Shown: piece by piece, positions 1 through 4,689 of the stretch
Layout of the letters: every line of letters starts with the position of its first letter
Position numbering within the stretch: position 1 is the stretch's first letter
Assembly: GCA_030628305.1 (NCBI GenBank)
Contig: DAOVRE010000032.1
Location: 1 to 10,423, forward strand
Reading direction: 5' to 3'
Origin: Candidatus Heimdallarchaeota archaeon
GTDB lineage: Archaea; Asgardarchaeota; Heimdallarchaeia; Heimdallarchaeales; Heimdallarchaeaceae
Length of the DNA stretch: 10,423 bases
Notes under the pieces: model-generated
The model's database searches: none
What the model saw: only the letters and a program-made list of their open reading frames with translations
What the model was told of the DNA's origin: nothing
Translations under genes and position numbers: made by a program

Positions 1-598
1 CGTTTGGACTAACTTTTGTAGAATAACCCTTGTCTTTATATCTCTCTTTTCTCTCGTTTTTAATAGTTCTAAAGCGATTAAGACTTTCATCAGATCTGAT
101 AGCTACTAAACAAGCAGTTTTCTCTCCTTGAGCATACCACTCACCAAATTTTGGTACAAACTCCTCAAACTCCATCCCATATTCAAAAAAGGGAAAAAAA
201 TCTTCAGAGTTTATTACACAATCATATTTTGGCATCTCTCTCACCCATTTCTCTTTTTTTTCTGGATTCCAACACTGCCACTGTGATTGATAAACACTCA
301 CAGCATTTCTAAGATTAATTGGTAAAGCGACCCAGTAGGGGTTTATAAAATCATTATTAAGTATCATTTCTTCTACGTGAGCTATTGTAGCTCTATACTG
401 CCCTTCTAAATCTACAAACAAAGCTCCCACCTTCTTATTGTATTGCTGAGCAAATTCTACTACCATTTGTAATAGAATTGACGAATCTTTCCCTCCTGAA
501 AAAGAAACGTATATTTTCTGAAAATTTTTGAATATCTCTTCTAATCTTTCTTTCGTTGCATCATAAACGTTTTTTTCAAGATATTGTTTAGTACTCAT
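1..598 (-). CDS. PAPS-reductase-like ATP pyrophosphatase (IbrA/DUF3440-like), 3' end beyond window
   Basis: I translated 199 residues from ATG 598 to the left edge with no stop. The protein has the PP-loop motif SFSGGKDS (residues 32-39) of N-type ATP pyrophosphatases, which bind and cleave the alpha-beta bond of ATP. It then has VDLEGQY (62-68), a Trp/Cys-rich stretch WQCWNPEKKEKW (107-118) and IRSDESLNRF (167-176). That last motif is what I recall from the IbrA/DUF3440 branch of the PAPS reductase superfamily, which is often found on phages and genomic islands. True PAPS reductases make sulfite; relatives such as DndC act in DNA phosphorothioation; the activity of the IbrA branch is not settled. 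The gene follows the 605-841 gene after six bases, so the two are probably co-transcribed. The family is secure; the substrate is unknown. Confidence 0.88.
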   Translation of the reverse strand, partial: MSTKQYLEKNVYDATKERLEEIFKNFQKIYVSFSGGKDSSILLQMVVEFAQQYNKKVGALFVDLEGQYRATIAHVEEMILNNDFINPYWVALPINLRNAVSVYQSQWQCWNPEKKEKWVREMPKYDCVINSEDFFPFFEYGMEFEEFVPKFGEWYAQGEKTACLVAIRSDESLNRFRTIKNERKERYKDKGYSTKVSPN

Positions 599-604
599 CT
601 GTTC

Positions 605-841
605 TCACTCAAAGGGATTGACATTCAAAACAAGTAACTCATATAGACCTGTTACAGTTAACCAAAATCTTTTTTCTTCTTCATAAGCTACTCTTTTAAT
701 TATATATATATCTGATTTTGGATTTTTAGCGTTTGATATATCACAAACGTATTCTACCCCTTCCTTTTCTAATTCAGCTATTTTTTCTGTAATAGCTTCC
801 TTCATTAATTGTGTCTTACTTTTCTTAGCCATTTTTTCCAC
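605..841 (-). CDS. small conserved-looking unknown protein upstream of the PAPS-reductase-like gene
   Basis: This is a 78-aa product from GTG 841, or 75 aa from the in-frame ATG 832. A TATA-like box at 861-870 lies about 25 bases before 841, which favours a leaderless GTG start. The N-terminus is a basic, helical segment (KKSKTQLMKEAITEKIAELEKE) broken here only for quoting; the middle has beta-type sequence with YVCDISNA and YIIKRVAY, and the C-terminus ends NVNPFE. I do not recognise a family. It is separated by six bases from the start of the PAPS-reductase-like gene, so it may be its partner, in the way that IbrB accompanies IbrA. It shows no ParB-like motif, however, so it is not an IbrB homologue as far as I can see. 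Confidence 0.7.
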   Translation of the reverse strand: MEKMAKKSKTQLMKEAITEKIAELEKEGVEYVCDISNAKNPKSDIYIIKRVAYEEEKRFWLTVTGLYELLVLNVNPFE

Positions 842-860
842 TATGAAACAATTGCCAACA

Positions 861-870
861 CATTATAAAA
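861..870 (-). promoter_or_regulatory. TATA box for the 841-to-1 leftward unit
   Basis: The minus strand reads TTTTATAATG. Its centre is about 25 bases upstream of GTG 841, which is the archaeal TATA-to-start distance for a leaderless transcript. A short inverted repeat CTATA-aag-TATAG at 911-923 lies about 45 bases further upstream. The remainder of 842-1025 contains no open reading frame that I can support. Confidence 0.5.
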
Positions 871-1025
871 AAGTTTCTAAAGTCGGATAAGTGCGAAAAG
901 TCATAAAACGCTATAAAGTATAGTATTCCTCACTTGCATTAATCTTCTTAGCGTTAGCGTATGAACTTCGTTTTTTCTCAAAAAGGCTGAAAACAGCGTT
1001 ATCCATAAACAAAACGATTTTAAGC

Positions 1026-1057
1026 GATTCTAAAAAAAGGGGAAAAGGGGAAAAAAA
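1026..1057 (-). terminator. pyrimidine-run terminator of the leftward HTH operon
   Basis: Immediately after the TAA of the 53-aa zinc protein the minus strand has three T runs separated by CCCC (T7-CCCC-TTTT-CCCC-T7). Archaeal RNA polymerase terminates at oligo-T tracts without needing a hairpin. The position at the operon end fits. Confidence 0.6.
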
Positions 1058-1219
1058 TTAACTTGCGAATGGTTCGGGATCATTTGGGAAGTTTCTATTA
1101 TCTACTTCTTCCAAACATTTTTTACAAATCTTTTCCTTGCTCAATAGTAGCTCATCTAGTTCGTCTTCTAGGAACTTCTTACCACAACATTCGCATTTTG
1201 TTTTCTTTTTGTTTTTCAT
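1058..1219 (-). CDS. 53-aa four-cysteine zinc-binding protein
   Basis: An ATG at 1219 is preceded by AAGGTGA at a spacing of five bases, a good Shine-Dalgarno motif. The 53-aa product starts with a lysine-rich tail. It then has C9-x2-C12 and C32-x2-C35 separated by an acidic helix-like linker, and ends DPEPFAS. The pattern is that of a small treble-clef or zinc-ribbon knuckle and is likely structural zinc. It is the last gene of the leftward unit that starts at 2416 and lies directly before a T-run terminator. The function is unknown; small zinc proteins of this type are common in archaeal viruses as DNA or protein adaptors. Confidence 0.75.
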   Translation of the reverse strand: MKNKKKTKCECCGKKFLEDELDELLLSKEKICKKCLEEVDNRNFPNDPEPFAS

Positions 1220-1251
1220 ATTCTTCACCTTGAAAAAAAAGAAAAAAAAGA

Positions 1252-1530
1252 CTATTTTGGGAGAACTAATCTTTCTTTGATTTTTGAAAGAAGTTTACAA
1301 GGGTAGTTTTCAGCATTCTTTTCATTTATATACAAATTCCACCCAGCAAATTTATTATCTGGAAGATGCGCATGTGGTTGTGCACCTCTCCAGATTGCCA
1401 TCACTTCTTTTTCGTCAATAGTCTTTTTTCCGACTATATTATTACCTCTTTCAAAGTTTTGATAACTAACATTTTTGTTGTCATTAATTATTAGATTAAT
1501 GATTTCTCGTATGGTTTTTATTTTGCTCAT
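1252..1530 (-). CDS. 92-aa unknown protein
   Basis: I place the start at ATG 1530, because GAGATGA ends five bases before it and resembles the archaeal Shine-Dalgarno core. An in-frame ATG at 1539 is the alternative; a further upstream extension to 1602 would overlap the preceding gene by 56 bases and is unlikely. The product begins with a helical region (IREIINLIIND), continues into a middle part with AIWRGAQPHAHLPD containing two histidines, then GWNLYINE, and ends basic. I recognise no family. It is the middle gene of the leftward three-gene unit. A T-rich stretch separates it from the next gene, so some readthrough control is possible. Confidence 0.65.
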   Translation of the reverse strand: MSKIKTIREIINLIINDNKNVSYQNFERGNNIVGKKTIDEKEVMAIWRGAQPHAHLPDNKFAGWNLYINEKNAENYPCKLLSKIKERLVLPK

Positions 1531-1546
1531 TTTTTTCATCTCTAAT

Positions 1547-2416
1547 TTATTTTCTGTAAAATTTAAGATATGTCTCTTCATCAACATCAATGAGTTGATC
1601 ATTTTCTAAATCATCTAATTGCTCTTGAGAAAGATCTTCTTGTAGTTCTTCTAAAGATATACCGTAGAAATGAAGTTTTTCATTATCGCTCATAACACAA
1701 GAAATTCTTATTTCATTGTTTAGTTGTTTTTTTGCTGTAAATCTCTTATTTTCTATCTCGTCATAATCTTTTTCTTCCTCACCTTCAGTTATTTCTTCTA
1801 AATTGTTTTCAATTAATTTTTTTATTTCCTCGAATTTTGGTTCATCAACATGATACCATCCTTGATGTTTTTTTTCACTATCATAGACGTATATCTTTAT
1901 ACCATCAAATTCATAGAACTTGTAAAATTCTAAATCTTCTTTTAATTGTTCGAGGGATTCGTTGTATTCTTCTTCCATTTTTGCTTTAGCGTTTCTATAA
2001 TGATGTCTTACTGTACTCTCATCAATTTCTAAAATTTGAGCAATTTCACTGTACGATATCTCTTGCTCTGTTTTCATTGTATAAACTAAATATTCTCTTT
2101 CACCTAGTTTAACTAGTGCTGGTACTTCAGGTATAAAGAAAAATTCAAAGGGCAAATTATCTTCCCAAAAATCTGTGAGATATTGCATTATCTCGTCTTT
2201 GTCTTCTTCTCCTGAACATTCAATTTTTACATCGTGATACTGTTCATCAGTATTAGTAAAATCAGGAATTTCATGTATAGTGATGTTTATTTCATCACTT
2301 GATTCAGCATATTCTAAAAAGATTTCATTTTCAGTGATCTCTTTCTTCTCAGTGTTTCTTATTAGTGCTTTAAACTTTGTTTTTGCTTTTAGTTCTTCTT
2401 GTTGTTTTTCATCCAT
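1547..2416 (-). CDS. acidic HTH DNA-binding protein, probable autoregulator
   Basis: This 289-aa protein has a helix-turn-helix of the sigma-70 region 4 or LuxR kind at about residues 117-147, with EISYSEIAQILEIDESTV as its core followed by a basic RHHYRNAKAK helix. The flanking regions are very rich in Glu and Asp (for example EEITEGEEEKDYDE), so the protein should be strongly acidic outside the HTH. I recognise no other domain. The start at ATG 2416 follows AAGGTAATC (2421-2429), a near match to GGTGATC. Its own promoter has two matching palindromes either side of the TATA box, so it probably represses itself by binding both. It heads the leftward unit and sits beside the non-coding hairpin region. 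HTH assignment is confident; target and sensing role are inferred. Confidence 0.85.
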   Translation of the reverse strand: MDEKQQEELKAKTKFKALIRNTEKKEITENEIFLEYAESSDEINITIHEIPDFTNTDEQYHDVKIECSGEEDKDEIMQYLTDFWEDNLPFEFFFIPEVPALVKLGEREYLVYTMKTEQEISYSEIAQILEIDESTVRHHYRNAKAKMEEEYNESLEQLKEDLEFYKFYEFDGIKIYVYDSEKKHQGWYHVDEPKFEEIKKLIENNLEEITEGEEEKDYDEIENKRFTAKKQLNNEIRISCVMSDNEKLHFYGISLEELQEDLSQEQLDDLENDQLIDVDEETYLKFYRK

Positions 2417-2420
2417 TTTT

Positions 2421-2429
2421 GATTACCTT
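2421..2429 (-). promoter_or_regulatory. Shine-Dalgarno of the 289-aa HTH gene
   Basis: The minus strand reads AAGGTAATC four bases before ATG 2416. It supports this start, and shows that this first gene has a leader of about 24 bases rather than being leaderless. Confidence 0.6.
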
Positions 2430-2437
2430 TTTCTTTC

Positions 2438-2454
2438 GTGTAATCACATTACAC
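2438..2454. promoter_or_regulatory. operator O1, 17-bp palindrome at the transcription start
   Basis: GTGTAAT-cac-ATTACAC is a perfect 7-bp inverted repeat around three bases. It covers the predicted start site (about 2440) of the leftward HTH gene. A one-mismatch copy lies at 2474-2490, with the centres 36 bp apart. Confidence 0.75.
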
Positions 2455-2460
2455 AACAAC

Positions 2461-2469
2461 ATATATAAA
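2461..2469 (-). promoter_or_regulatory. TATA box of the leftward HTH operon
   Basis: The minus strand reads TTTATATAT. It lies between the two palindromic operators and about 45-50 bases upstream of ATG 2416, which puts the start site near 2440. Binding at both operators would block TBP/TFB or polymerase access. Confidence 0.7.
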
Positions 2470-2473
2470 CATT

Positions 2474-2490
2474 GTGTAATCCTACTACAC
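2474..2490. promoter_or_regulatory. operator O2, second copy of the 17-bp palindrome
   Basis: GTGTAAT-cct-ACTACAC differs from O1 by one base in the arms. With one extra base each side it can also be read as TTGTGTA...TACACAA (2472-2492). It lies upstream of the TATA box, over the expected BRE position, in the divergent region, so it could also affect the rightward transcript. Confidence 0.7.
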
Positions 2491-2511
2491 AAACCGCTTT
2501 TTTATTTAAAC

Positions 2512-2521
2512 TCTTTAAAAA
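2512..2521 (+). promoter_or_regulatory. possible TATA box for the rightward non-coding transcript
   Basis: TCTTTAAAAA-type sequence lies here, about 25 bases before 2544, where the hairpin-rich element begins. The region is generally AT-rich, so this is weak evidence on its own. Confidence 0.3.
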
Positions 2522-2543
2522 TAAATCATACTATGTTAGAAGG

Positions 2544-2713
2544 TAACTAACTATATTGTCCACCATATTGGGAATGAGTCCCATGTTCTGGGACTAAAAT
2601 TCGGGCGGGATTTGAACCCCACCATACTGCCATATTATGTGGCGGTTTCGCTCCTCCACTTAATGGAGTTGCTCCATTTTTGTAACGGTGTCCATTTTGG
2701 ATACTGTTAGTTA
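2544..2713 (+). ncRNA. putative structured non-coding RNA or structured DNA element in the divergent intergenic region
   Basis: No open reading frame occupies this region, yet it is visibly richer in G and C than its surroundings. Its ends pair: TAACTAAC (2544-2551) with GTTAGTTA (2706-2713). Inside are AGTCCC/GGGACT (2577-2595, 7-base loop), GGG/CCC (2607-2619, 7-base loop), CTGCCA/TGGCGG (2627-2645, 7-base loop), ATGGAG/CTCCAT (2663-2677) and GTGTCCA/TGGATAC (2688-2704). Two stems contain T.G pairs that are wobble pairs only if the plus strand is transcribed, which favours a rightward RNA. The minus strand at 2601-2620 also resembles a tRNA T-arm (GGTTCAAATCCC), but no complete tRNA can be drawn. 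Alternatives are an attachment-site relic, or an origin of replication at the divergent promoter region. The structures are seen; the RNA is inferred. Confidence 0.4.
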
Positions 2714-2718
2714 ACTAA
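2707..2718. repeat. 12-bp perfect palindrome
   Basis: TTAGTTAACTAA is self-complementary. It overlaps the right arm of the pair that closes the hairpin-rich element. It may be a protein site, or simply part of that structure. Confidence 0.4.
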
Positions 2719-2758
2719 TTTACACAACATTTAAGAACAAAAAAAAGATTGTATTAAC

Positions 2759-2816
2759 AAGAGAGTCTGAAAATTCTTACTTAGCGGTGGGATTTTTCTC
2801 TCTTTTGATTTTTTCT
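2759..2816 (+). terminator. possible hairpin plus T-run terminator of the rightward non-coding transcript
   Basis: AAGAGAG (2759-2765) can pair with CTCTCTT (2798-2804), and the T-rich run TTTTGATTTTTTCT follows at once. It would end a transcript coming from the hairpin-rich element. The loop is long, so the T run may matter more than the hairpin. Confidence 0.35.
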
Positions 2817-2848
2817 AGTGACATACAAACATCATTTTTAGTGACATA
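2816..2848. repeat. two direct copies of TAGTGACATA
   Basis: The 10-mer TAGTGACATA occurs at 2816-2825 and 2839-2848, 23 bp apart, upstream of the beta-helix gene promoter. The spacing is close to two helical turns, so both copies would face the same side of the DNA. It may be a regulator site. Confidence 0.4.
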
Positions 2849-2855
2849 TAGAATT

Positions 2856-2890
2856 AGTAAAATCTCTCTTAAAAATTACCTTTTTTTGAG
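2856..2890. repeat. left copy of a ~35-bp direct repeat flanking the beta-helix gene
   Basis: The sequence runs from AGTAAAATCTCTCTTAAAAA through TTACC and a T run to GAG. The first 25 bases match the right copy at 4059-4091 at 22 positions; the T run differs by two bases. This copy ends 14 bases before the TATA box of the 2940 gene. Confidence 0.6.
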
Positions 2891-2901
2891 ATTTTAGAGA
2901 A

Positions 2902-2911
2902 AGTTTAAAAC
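2902..2911 (+). promoter_or_regulatory. TATA box of the beta-helix surface protein gene
   Basis: AGTTTAAAAC preceded by AGAGA (a BRE-like purine stretch) predicts a start near 2932-2937, a few bases before ATG 2940. The mRNA is therefore leaderless or nearly so. No Shine-Dalgarno motif precedes the ATG. Confidence 0.6.
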
Positions 2912-2939
2912 TCCCTTAATCTCAGTTCTAGAGATTAAC

Positions 2940-3980
2940 ATGAAAAGGAAGAGAGCTTATATTTTATTTTTATCTTTACTATTGATTCTACCTTTAAGAA
3001 TGGCACAATCAGAAACTCCTAGTGAAGAATTGATTCATACTTATTCTTATGTGGATCATGAACCAATAGTAATTATAACTGACCAGAATTTCACTGACTA
3101 CGGTTTTCCTGGAGCTGGAACAGAAGAAGATCCTTACAGAATAGAGAATTATAAGATCCTATCTTCTAAAAATACTGGAATTTATATTGCTTCTACAACT
3201 AAACATTTCACCATTCGGCATTGTTACATTAATGTTTACTATATCGGTATTAGGTTGTATAATGTAGCTTCTTTCACTGCAACTATATTCAACAACACCT
3301 GCGAATATAATTCTTATGGCGGAATACTCATAGACACTTGTGATTTCATACAAATTATCAATAACACTTGCAGCAACAATAACTATGTAGGGATAATGAC
3401 CAAATTTAGTTTATCTACTATAGTAAACAACACTTGTGTGAACAACCAAGAAGCAGGGATACTATGTTCTGATTACTCAGACTATTCTTCAGTACTTAAT
3501 AACTATTGTAAGTATAATAATTTGGGCTTGTGGGTACTTCGTTCTGACTATCTAACTGTAAGCAACAACACCTTTTCTTACAACACTGAAGGAGCATTAT
3601 GTGGTTTTAGTAGTAGTAATCTTTTCATTTATAATTTAATGAAAGAAAACTTTGAATATGGCGTTAGAATACAATTATCAAGTACTATTATAGTTCATCA
3701 TAACGCTTTTGTTGATAACAATAAATTAGGAACATCCCAAGCACAAGCTGATTCAAGTGGCAATGTTTTCTATGATACAACAACCTCTGAAGGCAATTAC
3801 TGGTCTGACTGGTCAGGGATAGGGAATTACTCGATAGACGGTGCTGGTGATTGTGTAGATCTTTATCCTCTTGGTCTTCCTCCAGTACCAACAATCAAAG
3901 AATACAATAACAGATTTGTTTTCTTCTTGCCACTCCTACTTGTTCCTCTAGTGTTCTATTTGAACCGTAAGAAGCTCTAA
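2940..3980 (+). CDS. secreted, membrane-anchored right-handed beta-helix (NosD-like) surface protein
   Basis: The 346-aa product starts with a classical signal peptide (basic MKRKR, a Leu-rich core to about residue 20, then MAQSE). Next is the segment ITDQNFTDYGFPGAGTEEDP (about 46-65), which introduces many archaeal beta-helix proteins. Repeated Asn-rich coils follow (NNTCEYN, NNTCSNN, NNTCVNN, NNYCKYN, NNTFSYN), then the terminal motif GNYWSDWSG. A hydrophobic anchor (FVFFLPLLLVPLVFYL) with a basic tail, NRKKL, closes the protein. This is the parallel beta-helix fold used for carbohydrate binding or adhesion; no catalytic residues are evident. It should sit outside the cell, anchored by its C-terminus. 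Related architectures are common in Asgard archaea. In a mobile element it could be a host-surface modifier or receptor-masking protein, which is speculation. It has its own promoter and terminator and is flanked by direct repeats. Confidence 0.9.
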   Translation: MKRKRAYILFLSLLLILPLRMAQSETPSEELIHTYSYVDHEPIVIITDQNFTDYGFPGAGTEEDPYRIENYKILSSKNTGIYIASTTKHFTIRHCYINVYYIGIRLYNVASFTATIFNNTCEYNSYGGILIDTCDFIQIINNTCSNNNYVGIMTKFSLSTIVNNTCVNNQEAGILCSDYSDYSSVLNNYCKYNNLGLWVLRSDYLTVSNNTFSYNTEGALCGFSSSNLFIYNLMKENFEYGVRIQLSSTIIVHHNAFVDNNKLGTSQAQADSSGNVFYDTTTSEGNYWSDWSGIGNYSIDGAGDCVDLYPLGLPPVPTIKEYNNRFVFFLPLLLVPLVFYLNRKKL

Positions 3981-4016
3981 TTCTTTTTTCCTCTTTTTTA
4001 TATTTTTTTTATATTA
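3981..4016 (+). terminator. T-run terminator after the beta-helix gene
   Basis: Successive runs of five to eight T follow the stop codon directly. This is the typical archaeal oligo-T terminator. Confidence 0.65.
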
Positions 4017-4039
4017 TTAGTACTATAGATATGTACTAA
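4017..4039. repeat. 7-bp inverted repeat TTAGTAC/GTACTAA
   Basis: The arms lie at 4017-4023 and 4033-4039 with a 9-bp AT-only-like spacer. Right after the T-run terminator it may be an operator or just part of the termination region. 4040-4129 otherwise holds only the right direct repeat. Confidence 0.4.
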
Positions 4040-4058
4040 AGGTAAGAAAATTATTTAC

Positions 4059-4091
4059 AGTAAAAATTCTCTTGAAAATTACCTTTTTGAG
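4059..4091. repeat. right copy of the ~35-bp direct repeat flanking the beta-helix gene
   Basis: AGTAAAAATTCTCTTGAAAA then TTACC, five T and GAG. It matches the left copy at 2856-2890 as described there. It lies about 40 bases upstream of the TATA box of the 4160 ORF, so both copies are upstream of a promoter and could be shared activator or operator sites. Confidence 0.6.
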
Positions 4092-4129
4092 CCAAAACCG
4101 AAAAACAAGGAGAAAATGTAATATTTGAG

Positions 4130-4138
4130 CTTAAATAC
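4130..4138 (+). promoter_or_regulatory. TATA box of the 47-aa ORF
   Basis: CTTAAATAC is centred 26 bases before GTG 4160, the spacing for a leaderless archaeal transcript. Confidence 0.45.
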
Positions 4139-4159
4139 TGTTTTGAAAAAATAACTAAT

Positions 4160-4303
4160 GTGGACAATAGTCTAACTGCGATAATGTTAAAATTTCTTGA
4201 ACTTAAAGAGCTAGGTTATACAAGTGAAGAAATAATAGATTTTTTAGACTTGAATGAAAAAGAGATAATTTTACAAGTTAAAGAATTACTCATCAATCAA
4301 TAG
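4160..4303 (+). CDS. 47-aa helical protein, possible small DNA-binding regulator
   Basis: From GTG 4160 the frame is open for 47 codons to TAG 4301-4303. The product starts VDNSLTAIMLKFLELKELGY and continues with a second helix pair, SEEIIDFLDLNEKEI. It looks like two to three amphipathic helices with a possible helix-turn-helix, but I cannot assign a family. The start is supported by a TATA box 26 bases upstream and by the absence of a Shine-Dalgarno motif, as expected for a leaderless GTG. The last 18 bases overlap convergently with the end of the winged-helix gene. Codon content looks coding; it is short, so a spurious ORF remains possible. Confidence 0.5.
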   Translation: MDNSLTAIMLKFLELKELGYTSEEIIDFLDLNEKEIILQVKELLINQ

Positions 4304-4567
4304 AGCTACTTCTCTTAAATGTTCAACTGCCTTCTTTCCCTTTTTTGTTAATTTGAACAATCTGACACGACTATATTTTACATCTGATTCAGAAATAAAA
4401 CCAACGCGCTTTAAATCTTCTAGGGCTAAATACATAGATCGCTGACCTACACCTAATTTTGTAACTATGGTCAATATTTCAGTTAAGTTTTTTTGTCCTT
4501 CTTCAAGTACAAGTAAAATTCTTAATGATCCACGTTCATCAATCCTTGAAATTAACTCACTTGCCAT
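4286..4567 (-). CDS. winged helix-turn-helix transcriptional regulator
   Basis: This is a 93-aa protein with the length and layout of a single archaeal winged-helix domain. Helix 1 is about residues 13-23 (SLRILLVLEEG), and helix 2 is NLTEILTIV. The recognition helix is about 41-54 (GQRSMYLALEDLKRVG), and the wing carries the basic strands KYSRVRLFKLTKKGKKA (about 64-80). It resembles ArsR/MarR-like regulators, with no cysteine or metal-site motif. It is transcribed away from the AbrB-like gene, with a TATA box about 25 bases before ATG 4567 (leaderless). Inverted repeats lie between TATA and start, so self-repression is likely. It is a plausible repressor of the large rightward operon. Confidence 0.85.
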   Translation of the reverse strand: MASELISRIDERGSLRILLVLEEGQKNLTEILTIVTKLGVGQRSMYLALEDLKRVGFISESDVKYSRVRLFKLTKKGKKAVEHLREVALLIDE

Positions 4568-4595
4568 ATATACTATATGTTACAACATTTTAAAA
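4568..4595 (-). promoter_or_regulatory. promoter and likely operators of the winged-helix gene
   Basis: TTTTAAAA at 4588-4595 is the TATA box, about 25 bases from ATG 4567. Two inverted repeats fill the space down to the start: ATGTT-ac-AACAT (4577-4588) and ATATA-c-TATAT (4568-4578). They are placed where a bound dimer would block transcription. Confidence 0.55.
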
Positions 4596-4635
4596 GAAAT
4601 TTGTTGGTATAGGATATAACATTATCAATAAGCAA

Positions 4636-4651
4636 ATATCACATGTGATAT
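4636..4651. promoter_or_regulatory. 16-bp perfect palindrome between divergent regulator genes
   Basis: ATATCACATGTGATAT is fully self-complementary. It ends eight bases before the TATA box of the rightward operon and lies about 40 bases upstream of the leftward TATA box. It is therefore a candidate site for the winged-helix, AbrB-like or ribbon-helix-helix protein, controlling both directions. Confidence 0.7.
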
Positions 4652-4659
4652 ACGCTATG

Positions 4660-4668
4660 TTTATATAC
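4660..4668 (+). promoter_or_regulatory. TATA box of the long rightward operon
   Basis: TTTATATAC is centred 26 bases before ATG 4690, so the first gene is predicted to be leaderless. No later strong promoter is obvious in the tightly overlapping genes that follow. Confidence 0.7.
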
Positions 4669-4689
4669 TGAAATGGTATTTTTATTTTA

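Noticed and set aside
880..1035. Iteron-like series of GCGTTA/AACGC words
   Set aside because: The words occur with irregular spacing, both orientations and varying flanks; not enough to call replication iterons.
1531..1602. N-terminal extension of the 92-aa minus-strand protein to ATG 1602
   Set aside because: It would overlap the HTH gene by 56 bases; ATG 1530 has a Shine-Dalgarno motif at proper spacing.
2280..2468. Plus-strand 62-codon frame
   Set aside because: It is antisense to the well-supported 289-aa HTH gene and runs into its promoter; Ser/Phe-rich composition is typical of an antisense shadow.
2560..2700. A complete tRNA gene on the minus strand ending at the T-arm-like sequence
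   Set aside because: No acceptor stem partner for GCCCGA can be found upstream, the anticodon-like loop lacks T33, and the T stem has mismatches.
3159..3894. Two minus-strand frames inside the beta-helix gene
   Set aside because: Antisense to a gene with signal peptide, repeats and anchor; no promoter or Shine-Dalgarno motif.
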